In this document: piece by piece, positions 49,941 through 58,881 of the stretch | How the letters are laid out: each line of letters opens with the position of its first letter | Numbering within the stretch: the stretch's first letter is position 1 | Assembly (NCBI GenBank): GCA_018267515.1 | Contig: JAFDYJ010000003.1 | Coordinates: 20,346 to 84,345 of the forward strand | DNA from: Bacteroidota bacterium | GTDB taxonomy: Bacteria > Bacteroidota > Bacteroidia > Chitinophagales > Chitinophagaceae | Direction of reading: 5' to 3' | Length of the DNA: 64,000 nt | Translations under genes and position numbers: made by a program | Notes under the pieces: generated by a model | What the model was told of the DNA's origin: nothing | Database searches by the model: none | What the model saw: only the letters and a program-made list of their open reading frames with translations

Positions 49941-51368
49941 ATGCAGTTTACTTCACTGATATTCTTTTTGTTTCTGCCGGCTGCTGTGTTTCTTTATTAT
50001 TTAGTACCGTCTAAATATAGAAATTATTTCCTGATAGCAGTCAGCTGTTTATTTTACTTGAATGCCGGTATTTCATTTTTCTTTTTACTAATTGGAATGG
50101 TTTTAGTCAATTATTTTCTTGGACTCAGAATTGACCAGGCTGATTCGGTAAGAAATAAAAAGATATATCTGATATCAGGAATAATAGTCAATTTAGGTGC
50201 ATTGGTTTATTTTAAGTATTGGAATTTTCTACTTGCAAACCTGGTATTATTATTTTCATCTGTTCATATAGATATTTCATTTCCATACATGGAAATACTC
50301 CTGCCACTGGGATTGTCCTACTATGTCTTTCAGTTCCTCGGGTATTTGGTGGATGTTTATTGGAAGCACGAAAAAGCAGAGAAGGATTTACTTCGCTTCG
50401 GGCTATTTATATTTTTCTTTCCGAGAATTCCTGTAGGGCCTATAGAACGGGCCGGTAATTTTCTGCCTCAATTAGCTACAACTATTCAATTTGAGAAATC
50501 AAACATTATTGAAGGTGGCAAGCGTATTGTATGGGGATTATTTAAAAAATTAGTTGTTGCTGACCGGATCGCAATTTTTCAGTCCGCAGTTATGTCCACC
50601 CAGGAACAACAAAGCGGAATTACAATTTTATTCGCTACCATTCTATATACATTCCAGGTATATGCTGATTTCTCAGGGTACACTGATATTGCTCTTGGTA
50701 CTGCCAGGCTGTTCGGATTTAACTTAATGGAAAATTTCAAAAGGCCTTTATTAGCTAAGAATATGGGGGAATTCTGGCGTCGCTGGCATATTTCACTTTC
50801 TTCCTGGGTTAATGATTATGTTTTTACCCCCCTTGCATTTAGGCATCGATCCTGGGGTATCGGAGGTGTGTTTTATGCTCTTACTTTAAGCTTTTTGATT
50901 ATTGGTTTGTGGCATGGGTCTAACTGGAATTATCTGTTATTTGGGTTACTTCAGGCAGTGGCACTGATGTATGAATATTCGACCCGTAGGATGCGGAAAA
51001 AATTATCTAAGCGAATCTCGCCTCTGATCTATAACAATTTAAGTATTTTATTTACATTTTTGTATATCAGTTTCTCTCTGATTATTTTCAGGACTAATTC
51101 ATTCAGTGGAGCGAGTAATCTGATACAATCCATTTTCACACATCCCGGGCATTTGTTTTATGATACACCTGCAACATTACTTTTTATATTGATAGGTTGT
51201 TTGATTATTATAATGTATGACATTCAATCAGAGTTTAAGATTTTCCGGTTTTCATTATTTAATAATAAAAGCTGGGTTATTCAGCAGGTGTCGTTTGCTC
51301 TGTTGATAATTTATATCTTGTTAGCCGCCGTATTTGATGGCGGACAGTTTATTTATTTGGCTTTCTGA
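49941..51368 (+). CDS. MBOAT-family acyltransferase (AlgI/DltB-like)
   Basis: This 475-aa membrane protein has about eleven membrane helices and the MBOAT catalytic region. The conserved FPRIPVGPIERAG (compare FPQLVAGPI) and the catalytic histidine His325 in GLWHGSNWNYLLFG, preceded by FWRRWHISLSSWVNDY, are clear. MBOATs move an acyl group from a cytoplasmic thioester through the membrane to an extracytoplasmic acceptor: alginate acetylation by AlgI and D-alanylation by DltB are the known models. The SGNH-like protein follows after 24 bases, just as AlgI-type enzymes pair with AlgJ/AlgX. Confidence 0.92.
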   Translation: MQFTSLIFFLFLPAAVFLYYLVPSKYRNYFLIAVSCLFYLNAGISFFFLLIGMVLVNYFLGLRIDQADSVRNKKIYLISGIIVNLGALVYFKYWNFLLANLVLLFSSVHIDISFPYMEILLPLGLSYYVFQFLGYLVDVYWKHEKAEKDLLRFGLFIFFFPRIPVGPIERAGNFLPQLATTIQFEKSNIIEGGKRIVWGLFKKLVVADRIAIFQSAVMSTQEQQSGITILFATILYTFQVYADFSGYTDIALGTARLFGFNLMENFKRPLLAKNMGEFWRRWHISLSSWVNDYVFTPLAFRHRSWGIGGVFYALTLSFLIIGLWHGSNWNYLLFGLLQAVALMYEYSTRRMRKKLSKRISPLIYNNLSILFTFLYISFSLIIFRTNSFSGASNLIQSIFTHPGHLFYDTPATLLFILIGCLIIIMYDIQSEFKIFRFSLFNNKSWVIQQVSFALLIIYILLAAVFDGGQFIYLAF

Positions 51369-51392
51369 TGATTTAATAGATATATCAATTCC

Positions 51393-52355
51393 ATGGTGAC
51401 ACAAAAAAAAGAAAATAAACGACCTCGATTTTTAGTTCGTCTTTTATTATTTATCGCTATCATATTTATTTTGGATTTTTCAATAGGTAGTTTACTGAAA
51501 TATTTGTATTTCAAGCAAGATTCAGGGTTGTTATATCGAACTACTTATGCTCTAGATAGTACTCGGGCTGCTTTCTTAATATTTGGTTCTTCTACAGCTA
51601 ACCATCATTATGTGCCGGATATTTTGAGTCAGAAGTTACAAATGTCCTGTTATAATACGGGAAGAGATGGTAATACCATCTTTTACTCCTATGCGGTTTT
51701 TCAGAGCATTTTAAAGAGATATATTCCGGAACAAATAATCCTGGATATCAATGATCTTGAATTTATGAAAGATGAAAAGAGTTATGAAAGAATTTCTTCG
51801 CTTTTACCTTATTATGATAAACATCCAGAGATACGATCAATTATACAATTGAAAAGCCCACTTGAAAAATTCAAGTTAATATCAAAAATATATCCTTTTA
51901 ATTCATTACTATTTACAATTGGAGCAGGGAATGCGGATTTTAACAAAGAAAGGGAGTATGTCAATGATCATAATGGATACATTCCATTGGAGTACGTATG
52001 GAAAGGAGCCTTAGTGGTTGATTCATTTAAAATGAATTATCAGTTAGACACTATCAAAAGAAATATTTTTGAATCCTTTATTAGTAAATGTCGTGACTTT
52101 AATATTCATCTAACCATTATACGGTCTCCTGAATATAAGAAACAGAAATTTGAGGACTCAACAATTAAAATTGTAAAAAGAATATCCGACCAGTATAACA
52201 TCCCGTTTTATAATTATACAAATGATTCATTTTTTTTAAAGCACAGGGAGTTGTTTTATAATCCGGGGCATTTAAATGACAGTGGAGCCAAAATATTTAC
52301 AGAAATGATTGCTGACCGTATTAGAAAAACTAATAAAGGACTTATCAATAAATAA
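51393..52355 (+). CDS. SGNH-like membrane-anchored protein, partner of the MBOAT
   Basis: This 320-aa protein has an N-terminal membrane anchor (about 13-36), a block resembling GDSL/SGNH block I (IFGSSTANHHY, Ser66 or Ser67 as candidate nucleophile), block III (GRDGNTIFY), and a block V-like GHLNDSGAKIF around His293. The Asp expected three residues before the catalytic His is Asn290 (YNPGH). Such proteins complete an acyl transfer begun by an MBOAT, acting outside the cytoplasmic membrane. The two genes are 24 bases apart. Whether the Asn supports catalysis is uncertain. Confidence 0.78.
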   Translation: MVTQKKENKRPRFLVRLLLFIAIIFILDFSIGSLLKYLYFKQDSGLLYRTTYALDSTRAAFLIFGSSTANHHYVPDILSQKLQMSCYNTGRDGNTIFYSYAVFQSILKRYIPEQIILDINDLEFMKDEKSYERISSLLPYYDKHPEIRSIIQLKSPLEKFKLISKIYPFNSLLFTIGAGNADFNKEREYVNDHNGYIPLEYVWKGALVVDSFKMNYQLDTIKRNIFESFISKCRDFNIHLTIIRSPEYKKQKFEDSTIKIVKRISDQYNIPFYNYTNDSFFLKHRELFYNPGHLNDSGAKIFTEMIADRIRKTNKGLINK

Positions 52356-52366
52356 TAATTAAAACG

Positions 52367-53356
52367 ATGAATTTACAAACCAAAAAACCATATTCAAGGG
52401 ATATTCTTCTTATTGACGATATAGAATCAGAATGTGCGAAGATTGCCCTTAAACTTAAGAACGATATTTTTACTGTGTTGAAGCGCCGGGGTGCAATAGT
52501 TGGGATTAGTGGCGGCATTGATTCTTCAGTCTCTTTGGCATTAACAGTAAAAGCAATTGGTCCGGATAAAGTAACAGGGATCATGTTGCCTGAAAAAGAT
52601 TCAAGCGATGATAGTAAGAGGTTAGCTTTGCAATTGGCTGCCCAGTTAGGTGTAAAGACCATTGAAGAGAACATTTCTGCTGCACTAAACGGGATTGGTT
52701 GTTACAAAAGAAGGGATGAGGCTGTTACTGCAGTTTTTCCTGAATACAATCCTGAGGAATATACTATGAAAATTGGAGTGAACCCTCTGGGGATAAGTCA
52801 AAACCTGCCGCCGGTATTTTCAGTTAGTATTATTGACAAAAAAGGGAGTGAAAAGAATAAAATTTTACCACCGAAAGAGTATTTGCAAATTGTAGCAGCG
52901 TCCAACTTCAAGCAGCGAATGAGAATGTCCATGTTATATTATCATGCAGAAAGTAATCATTATGCTGTTATCGGAACACCTAATAAACATGAATATGAGC
53001 AAGGCTTTTTTGTTAAATACGGGGATGGGGGAGCGGATGTATTACCCATTGTTCATTTATATAAAACACAGGTTTACCAGTTGGCTAAAATACTTGATAT
53101 TCCGAAGGAAATTATTGAACGTACTCCAACTTCTGACACCTACTCGGCAGAGCAAACGCAGGAAGAATTTTTTTTCCAACTTCCATTCAAAGAGATGGAT
53201 TTGATTTGGTATGGATATGAGAACGGGTATGATCCTGCAGAAGTTTCAGCCATTATGAATAAAACAGAAGAGGAAATACAATCAATCTATAAAGGTTTTT
53301 TACGGAAACAAAAGACAACTGAATATTTAAGAATGCTCCCCATAAGTAGTATGTAA
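52367..53356 (+). CDS. nadE: NAD synthase-like ATP-PP-loop enzyme
   Basis: This 329-aa protein has the N-type ATP pyrophosphatase PP-loop SGGIDSS (residues 48-54) and the NadE-specific GTPNKHEYEQGFFVKYGDGGAD segment followed by PIVHLYKTQVYQLAK. It lacks a glutaminase domain, so it uses ammonia or a partner amidotransferase. Compared with classical ammonia-dependent NadE (about 275 aa) it carries an insertion of some 60 residues between the first and second conserved blocks. Its place in an acyl/ligase gene run suggests an amide-forming role other than NAD synthesis, but NAD synthesis is not excluded. It starts 11 bases after the SGNH-like gene. Confidence 0.8.
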   Translation: MNLQTKKPYSRDILLIDDIESECAKIALKLKNDIFTVLKRRGAIVGISGGIDSSVSLALTVKAIGPDKVTGIMLPEKDSSDDSKRLALQLAAQLGVKTIEENISAALNGIGCYKRRDEAVTAVFPEYNPEEYTMKIGVNPLGISQNLPPVFSVSIIDKKGSEKNKILPPKEYLQIVAASNFKQRMRMSMLYYHAESNHYAVIGTPNKHEYEQGFFVKYGDGGADVLPIVHLYKTQVYQLAKILDIPKEIIERTPTSDTYSAEQTQEEFFFQLPFKEMDLIWYGYENGYDPAEVSAIMNKTEEEIQSIYKGFLRKQKTTEYLRMLPISSM

Positions 53357-53421
53357 AGTCGGATAAAAATGAAAGAGTTAAAAAGAAATCTACTCTAAGA
53401 AATTCAATAATTAATAAGTAC

Positions 53422-55008
53422 ATGTTAAATATACCACAACGATTACTTGGTGAAGCTTTATTAAAATCTGCCCGGAATCATCCTGATAAGACTGCTGTTA
53501 TTGCCAAAGGAATTTCCTATTCCTATGCGCAAATTAAATTGTCAGCTGAAAACCTGGCCCGGCATCTGAAAGAGGCGGGAATTGTAAAAGGTGACCGTGT
53601 GGCCATTTATATTGAGAACTCCTGGGAAGCTATTGTTTCTATTTATGGAACGACTTTGTCGGGGGCTGTTTTTCTTGTTATCAACCCGCAGACTAAATCG
53701 GATAAATTAAATTATATTCTTAATGACAGTGGAGCCCGAATATTAATTACAACAGCTATACTGCGAAATGAATTTGTTCCGGCAGCAGAAGATTTGAAAG
53801 AACTGCAGGAGATTATTGTTTATGGAGAACTTGAAAAGGTAGAATCACTTTCACAGTTCCGGTTTTCAAACTTTGAAGAGGTAATTTCAAAAAGTGAATC
53901 AAAAGTTGATTTTCCGAATATTATTCCTAATGACCTTGCAGCATTGATATATACATCCGGCAGTACCGGATTCCCCAAGGGTGTAATGATGACGCATCAA
54001 TCAATGGTTTTTGCTTCCTGGAGCCTAATTCAATATTTGCGGCTGAATGAAAATGAACGAATCGTTCTGTTATTACCCCTGGCATTTGATTACGGGTTAT
54101 ATCAATTACTGATGTCTGTAACAATCGGAGGTACTTTGATTGTGGAGCAATCATTTATTTTTCTTGCTTCTATTTTTGAAAATATTGAGAAGTATAAGCC
54201 TACTGTTTTTCCCGGGGTTCCAACGATATACGCCATGATGATAGCTTCTAATAAGAAAGAGAGAATCTCATTTGAGTGTATTCAGAAAATTACAAGCACA
54301 GCAGCCGATCTCCCCGCAGAATTTATGCCCGATTTACAGAAAATATTTCCGAATGCTCTTATTTTCAAAATGTATGGATTGACAGAGTGTAAGCGTGTTT
54401 GCTACCTGGAGCCTGAATTAATTAATGAAAGGCCACAATCAGTTGGCAAAGCGATTCCCGGAACGGAAGTCTTCCTTTTATCACCTGAAGGTAATTCTGT
54501 TCCCGTTGGTGAGCCGGGGATTTTACATATCCGGGGTCCACATGTCATGCTTGGTTATTGGAATAATGAGCGATTGAGTAAAGAAATGCTAAAACCCGGC
54601 AAATTGCCCGGTGAAAGAATTTTGTGTTCTAATGATTGGTTCAAGGTTGATGAAGATGGACTCTTATATTTTCTGGGTAGAAATGATGATATCATTAAAA
54701 CAAGAGGTGAAAAGGTAAGCCCGATTGAAGTAGAGAATGTAATTTATTCTATTGAAGGTGTGAAGGAAGTTGCCATCTTAGGCATTCCGGATAAAGTAAT
54801 GGGAGAGTCTATTGTGGCTATAATTACAACAGATGGGACAGCTCAAGTCAATGAAAAAATAGTTCACCGGAAATGCTTATCGCAATTGGAATCTTTTATG
54901 GTGCCCGGAAAAATTGTTATCCTTAACGAAATGCCTAAAAGTTCAAATGGAAAAATTGATAAAAAAGAACTAAAAAAAATGTTGCAAAATGAAACTGACA
55001 AAAACTGA
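53422..55008 (+). CDS. Acyl-CoA synthetase/AMP-dependent ligase
   Basis: This 528-aa protein is a class I adenylate-forming enzyme with all core motifs: A3 IYTSGSTGFPKGVMMTH, A5 YGLTE, A7/A8 SNDWFKVDEDGLLYFLGR and DDIIKTRGEKVSP, and A10 SSNGKIDKKEL with the catalytic lysine. It activates a carboxylic acid and probably loads the acyl group onto CoA or onto the carrier protein encoded 1.6 kb downstream. The following NTF2-like gene overlaps its 3' end by 20 bases, so the two are translationally coupled. The substrate acid is unknown. Confidence 0.9.
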   Translation: MLNIPQRLLGEALLKSARNHPDKTAVIAKGISYSYAQIKLSAENLARHLKEAGIVKGDRVAIYIENSWEAIVSIYGTTLSGAVFLVINPQTKSDKLNYILNDSGARILITTAILRNEFVPAAEDLKELQEIIVYGELEKVESLSQFRFSNFEEVISKSESKVDFPNIIPNDLAALIYTSGSTGFPKGVMMTHQSMVFASWSLIQYLRLNENERIVLLLPLAFDYGLYQLLMSVTIGGTLIVEQSFIFLASIFENIEKYKPTVFPGVPTIYAMMIASNKKERISFECIQKITSTAADLPAEFMPDLQKIFPNALIFKMYGLTECKRVCYLEPELINERPQSVGKAIPGTEVFLLSPEGNSVPVGEPGILHIRGPHVMLGYWNNERLSKEMLKPGKLPGERILCSNDWFKVDEDGLLYFLGRNDDIIKTRGEKVSPIEVENVIYSIEGVKEVAILGIPDKVMGESIVAIITTDGTAQVNEKIVHRKCLSQLESFMVPGKIVILNEMPKSSNGKIDKKELKKMLQNETDKN

Positions 55009-55429
55009 GGCTTTTTATAAGTTTAATCTCTGGCTTACAGCCTGGAATATGCATAACCTTGATGGCGTTATGGCATTAATGCATGAAGATATTGTGTTTG
55101 AGAATTGGGATGGAAGGATTGTCAAGGGCAGAGAGATGCTCAGAAAAGCCTGGATGCCCTGGTTCTTCCGGCACGATGATTTTAAATTTATCACAGAAGA
55201 ACTGTTTTTTGATGAACAAGAACAGAAAATGGTCTTCCAGTGGTGGCTTAAATGGCTTCCGTCTGAAAATAATTTAAACAGACAAACTGAAATAAGAAAA
55301 GGAGTGGATATACTTCATTTCAAAGAGGGACGGATATTCAGAAAGATTACTTATTCTATAACACCATTGCGCTCTGAATCTTCTTTTGTTAAAATTCCTG
55401 CTGCTGAACAATCACACCGCTTTCGTTAA
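54989..55429 (+). CDS. NTF2/SnoaL-like fold protein
   Basis: This 146-aa protein has the cone-shaped SnoaL/NTF2-like pattern: an N-terminal helix FNLWLTAWNMHNLDGVMALM, then HEDIVFENWDG and a beta-meander with Trp-rich core. Such proteins act as isomerases, hydrolases or dehydratases or simply bind a hydrophobic ligand in biosynthetic clusters. It overlaps the AMP-ligase gene by 20 bases and is one base before the methyltransferase gene, so it belongs to the same coupled unit. No catalytic residue can be assigned. Confidence 0.72.
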   Translation: MKLTKTEAFYKFNLWLTAWNMHNLDGVMALMHEDIVFENWDGRIVKGREMLRKAWMPWFFRHDDFKFITEELFFDEQEQKMVFQWWLKWLPSENNLNRQTEIRKGVDILHFKEGRIFRKITYSITPLRSESSFVKIPAAEQSHRFR

Positions 55430-55430
55430 A

Positions 55431-56339
55431 ATGAAAACAAGTATATTATACAGTGAAATAAAAACACAATTCGGAAAGAAATTTAATTTTCTTAAAGATA
55501 AGCCGGAAGAAACAGTTGATTCAACGCTAAAAGCTTGTTGGCAGTGTGCTTCAGGTAACCCTATGTCTGCTGAGGAAGCCATTAAGCATCCCTTACCGGC
55601 ATTAAATGATAAGCAACTAAAACAATTATATAGTCTCCTGGAAAAAAGATTAAAAAATGTTCCTCTCGCACACATTGTCGGAAGACAGAATTTTTTAGGG
55701 ATAGAATTTCTGTCAGATAAAAGGGCATTGATACCCCGAAAAGAGACTGAAATACTGGGTAAAAAAGCTGTAGAATTATCCTTTGAATTGGCAAAAAACC
55801 GGGACTCTCTTAGAGTAATGGATATCTGTTGCGGCTCCGGAAACCTGGGACTATCGGTAGCCCATTTAAATCCCAAAGTTCAACTTTTTGCTTCCGATTT
55901 ATCTGAAGAAGCAGTTGAACTTGCGAAGGACAATACGAATGTACTTCAACTGGGTCCAAGATCTGTGATCCTGGCAGGAGATTTATTTTCTGCTTTTGAT
56001 AATAATGAATATTGGGAAAGTGTTGATTTGGTGATCTGTAATCCACCTTATATCTCATCAGCTAAAGTTACTAAGATGGATGAAGAGATTTCCGGTCATG
56101 AACCTGTTCTGGCATTTGATGGTGGAATGTTCGGTTTTAAAATCATTCAAAATGTAATTGAGAAAGCTCCCACTTATTTGCGAAAAGGAGGATGGCTGAT
56201 ATTTGAGGTGGGATCAGGGCAGGGAGAATTTATAATGAAGATGTGTGAAAGGACCGAAAAATATGAGGACGTAACTCCAATTACTGACGAGATCGGAAAT
56301 ATACGTGTCATAGCAGCACGAAAAAATCAAAAAGAGTAA
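55431..56339 (+). CDS. HemK/PrmC-like SAM-dependent methyltransferase
   Basis: This 302-aa protein resembles peptide-chain-release-factor glutamine methyltransferase. It has the N-terminal helical region (about 20-85), PRKETEIL, the SAM motif DICCGSGNLGL and the catalytic CNPPYIS loop typical of N5-glutamine methylation. The start at 55431, one base after the previous stop, avoids a 15-residue TTG-initiated extension. PrmC proper is usually encoded beside prfA; here it lies among acyl-activation genes, so a methyl transfer to a cluster product is suspected. A true PrmC role cannot be excluded. Confidence 0.82.
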   Translation: MKTSILYSEIKTQFGKKFNFLKDKPEETVDSTLKACWQCASGNPMSAEEAIKHPLPALNDKQLKQLYSLLEKRLKNVPLAHIVGRQNFLGIEFLSDKRALIPRKETEILGKKAVELSFELAKNRDSLRVMDICCGSGNLGLSVAHLNPKVQLFASDLSEEAVELAKDNTNVLQLGPRSVILAGDLFSAFDNNEYWESVDLVICNPPYISSAKVTKMDEEISGHEPVLAFDGGMFGFKIIQNVIEKAPTYLRKGGWLIFEVGSGQGEFIMKMCERTEKYEDVTPITDEIGNIRVIAARKNQKE

Positions 56340-56589
56340 TGTATTTAAAGTTTTAGGTGTTAACGAATAAAAAGAGGCTCGGCTGTTTTGAAATCTGCAT
56401 TTTTTTTTAGAATATAGTGTTCTGAAAATGAAGTGTAAAAAATGTGAAAAAGCTTCTTTCTGAAAATGGAATATTTTAAAATTCGGATTTACCTTTCATA
56501 GTTGTTTAAAGAAAAATACAGTTATACTTTCAATATTTTAATTCATAATCAAACCCTCATTTTTAACCTTTATATACCTATTTAAATTT

Positions 56590-56856
56590 ATGGAAACGAA
56601 AACAGAAATTAAAGACAAAATCAGGCAGTATATAATCGAGGAGACTTTTTCGTCGCCCGAGTTAGTAAAGGACGAATCGAAAATATTTGAAGAAGGTCTT
56701 TTTGATTCTATGGGCTTTATTCTCCTGATTAATTTTATTGAAGAAAACTTCTCAATAAAGGCTAAAGACTCAGAATTACTGGAATCAAATTTTGAGTCTG
56801 TTAACGCTATTGCAGAGTATGTAATAAAAAAGAAATCATTACTCAGCCAGGTATAA
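56590..56856 (+). CDS. Acyl carrier protein-like
   Basis: This 88-aa acidic four-helix protein has the phosphopantetheine attachment site at Ser40 in LFDSMGF (compare DSL/DSM), with the second helix FILLINFIEENFSI immediately after. It would carry an acyl intermediate as a thioester for the neighbouring ligases, the amidotransferase or the MBOAT. It follows a 250-base gap and precedes the second asnB by four bases. The sequence is distinct from fatty-acid AcpP in lacking the canonical DELDSLD motif; that supports a dedicated role. Confidence 0.87.
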   Translation: METKTEIKDKIRQYIIEETFSSPELVKDESKIFEEGLFDSMGFILLINFIEENFSIKAKDSELLESNFESVNAIAEYVIKKKSLLSQV

Positions 56857-56860
56857 ATTA

Positions 56861-58837
56861 ATGTGTGGAATAGCTGGGATTTACCGTTATTCATCCGGTA
56901 ACGGTCTTTCAATCGAACATGATGTTAAGAAAATGCTTTCTCTCATCCGGCACAGGGGGCCGGATGAAAGCGGAATGTATTTAGGCGATAATATCGCAAT
57001 CGGAAATGTTAGATTGAGTATCATTGATCTGGAATCAGGACAACAACCGATTTCAGATGAGTCAGGAAATTATTGGATTGTTTATAATGGGGAAGTCTTC
57101 AATTATACAGAACTCAGAGAGCATATATTAAAGAAAGGGTTTAAACTTAAGACTCATTGCGATACTGAAGTTGTGGTACAGATGTATGCAATGTATGGAG
57201 TTGAATGTCTTCAATATTTTAATGGACAGTTTTCATTCTGCATTTGGGATAAAAAAAAGAATGAATGTTTTCTGGGCAGAGACAGGGTGGGTATTCTTCC
57301 CTTGTATTATTCAAATACCAAAGATGAATTTGCTTTTTGTTCAGCGATTAAAGGCTTACTGTCCTGTGTTAAGGTGGGCAGATATATAAGTCCTGAAAGC
57401 CTGGCGCAGATATTCACATTCTGGACGACAATATCTCCAAATACTCCTTTTAAAGATGTTTACGAATTGCCTCCCGGGCATTATATGAAAGTTAGCAGAT
57501 CAGGCATACGTATTGAAAAATACTGGGAGTCTGATTTTTCTAATTCAGCATTGTCCGTTGTTAATAATGAAAAAGATATTGTTAATGAGTATAGGGAATT
57601 GCTTAAAGATGCGGTTAAAATAAGATTAAGAGCTGATGTGCCGGTGGGGGCCTATTTAAGTGGTGGACTGGATTCAAGTATTACAACTTCGCTAATTCAT
57701 GAGACTAATCCCGACATTTTAAATACTTATTCTATAGGTTTTGAAGATTCTGTTTATGATGAATCAATCTATCAAAAAGAAGCTTCAAAATTTTTTAATA
57801 GTAATCATACGGCATTCCGGTGTAATTCGGAAGAAATAACCGGTTATTTTTCTGAAACGGTTTGGCATACTGAATTCCCTGTATTAAGGACTTCCTCAGT
57901 ACCAATGTATTTGTTGTCGAAACAAGTCAGAGCCAGCAATATTAAAGTTGTAATGACAGGTGAAGGTGCTGATGAATTTTTGGCCGGCTATGATATTTTT
58001 AAGGAAACAAAAATAAGGGAGTTTTGGGCTAAGGAACCTGATTCGCTTATCAGGCCGAAGTTGTTATCAAGACTGTATTCATATTTGCCAATAATTCGGG
58101 ACGCAGGTCCGACTGCACTGAAATTATTTTTTGGATATAAGCTCAATGAAACGAAGAGCCCGTTTTATTCACATCTATTGCGTTGGCATAACACCTCCAG
58201 GATTAAATCTTTCTTGTCGGATGATATTTCAATACGACTCTCTGACTATAATCCGTTGAATTTATTGAGTGAAAAATTACCTGAACATTTTCATAACTGG
58301 AGTTCGTTGGCAAAAGCTCAGTACTTGGAATCCACAATCTTCATGTCAGGTTATTTACTTTCCTCACAAGGTGATCGGATGCTGATGGCGAATTCAGTTG
58401 AAGGCAGATATCCTTTTTTGGATCACCGGGTTATTGAGTTCTGCAACCGGCTCCCCGATAACCTGAAATTAAATGGGCTGAATGAAAAGTTCTTACTCAA
58501 GAAGATGAGTAAAGACATGATTCCCGAGTCAATCCGGAAAAGAGTAAAACAACCCTACCGGGCCCCGGTTCCGGAAAACTTTTTTAGTAATAAATATTCG
58601 GATAACATTGCTGAAATTCTATCACCTGGCTTTTTAAAATCCTGTGGCTTATTTAATCCCGAAAAGATTCAAACATTGATGAATAAAATGAATAAACAAA
58701 AGGAGGTCTCTGAAGTAGACCAGATGACTTTGACTGCAATTATTTCGACTCAGCTTTTATACAAAATGTTTATTTCAGATTCAATTAATGCGGATATACG
58801 CAACCTGGAAAATCTGAAAATTATAAAAGAAGAATAG
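56861..58837 (+). CDS. asnB: Asparagine synthase-like glutamine amidotransferase (second copy)
   Basis: This 658-aa protein has Cys2 (MCGIAG), IRHRGPDESGM, YNGEVFNY and the C-terminal PP-loop SGGLDSSIT with TGEGADEFLAGY. It is 35 residues longer than the first copy and only moderately similar, so the two probably have different substrates. Being four bases after the acyl carrier protein gene suggests that it amidates a carrier-bound or acyl substrate, as in some asparagine-synthase-like enzymes of secondary metabolism. This is inference. Confidence 0.9.
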   Translation: MCGIAGIYRYSSGNGLSIEHDVKKMLSLIRHRGPDESGMYLGDNIAIGNVRLSIIDLESGQQPISDESGNYWIVYNGEVFNYTELREHILKKGFKLKTHCDTEVVVQMYAMYGVECLQYFNGQFSFCIWDKKKNECFLGRDRVGILPLYYSNTKDEFAFCSAIKGLLSCVKVGRYISPESLAQIFTFWTTISPNTPFKDVYELPPGHYMKVSRSGIRIEKYWESDFSNSALSVVNNEKDIVNEYRELLKDAVKIRLRADVPVGAYLSGGLDSSITTSLIHETNPDILNTYSIGFEDSVYDESIYQKEASKFFNSNHTAFRCNSEEITGYFSETVWHTEFPVLRTSSVPMYLLSKQVRASNIKVVMTGEGADEFLAGYDIFKETKIREFWAKEPDSLIRPKLLSRLYSYLPIIRDAGPTALKLFFGYKLNETKSPFYSHLLRWHNTSRIKSFLSDDISIRLSDYNPLNLLSEKLPEHFHNWSSLAKAQYLESTIFMSGYLLSSQGDRMLMANSVEGRYPFLDHRVIEFCNRLPDNLKLNGLNEKFLLKKMSKDMIPESIRKRVKQPYRAPVPENFFSNKYSDNIAEILSPGFLKSCGLFNPEKIQTLMNKMNKQKEVSEVDQMTLTAIISTQLLYKMFISDSINADIRNLENLKIIKEE

Positions 58838-58881
58838 GTGGGTAGATATTTTATTTATAAACGTTTTAATAAAATTTGATT

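Noticed and set aside
55386..55430. TTG-initiated extension of the PrmC-like gene
   Set aside because: It lies inside the NTF2-like gene; the ATG at 55431 one base after its stop gives a normal coupled start.
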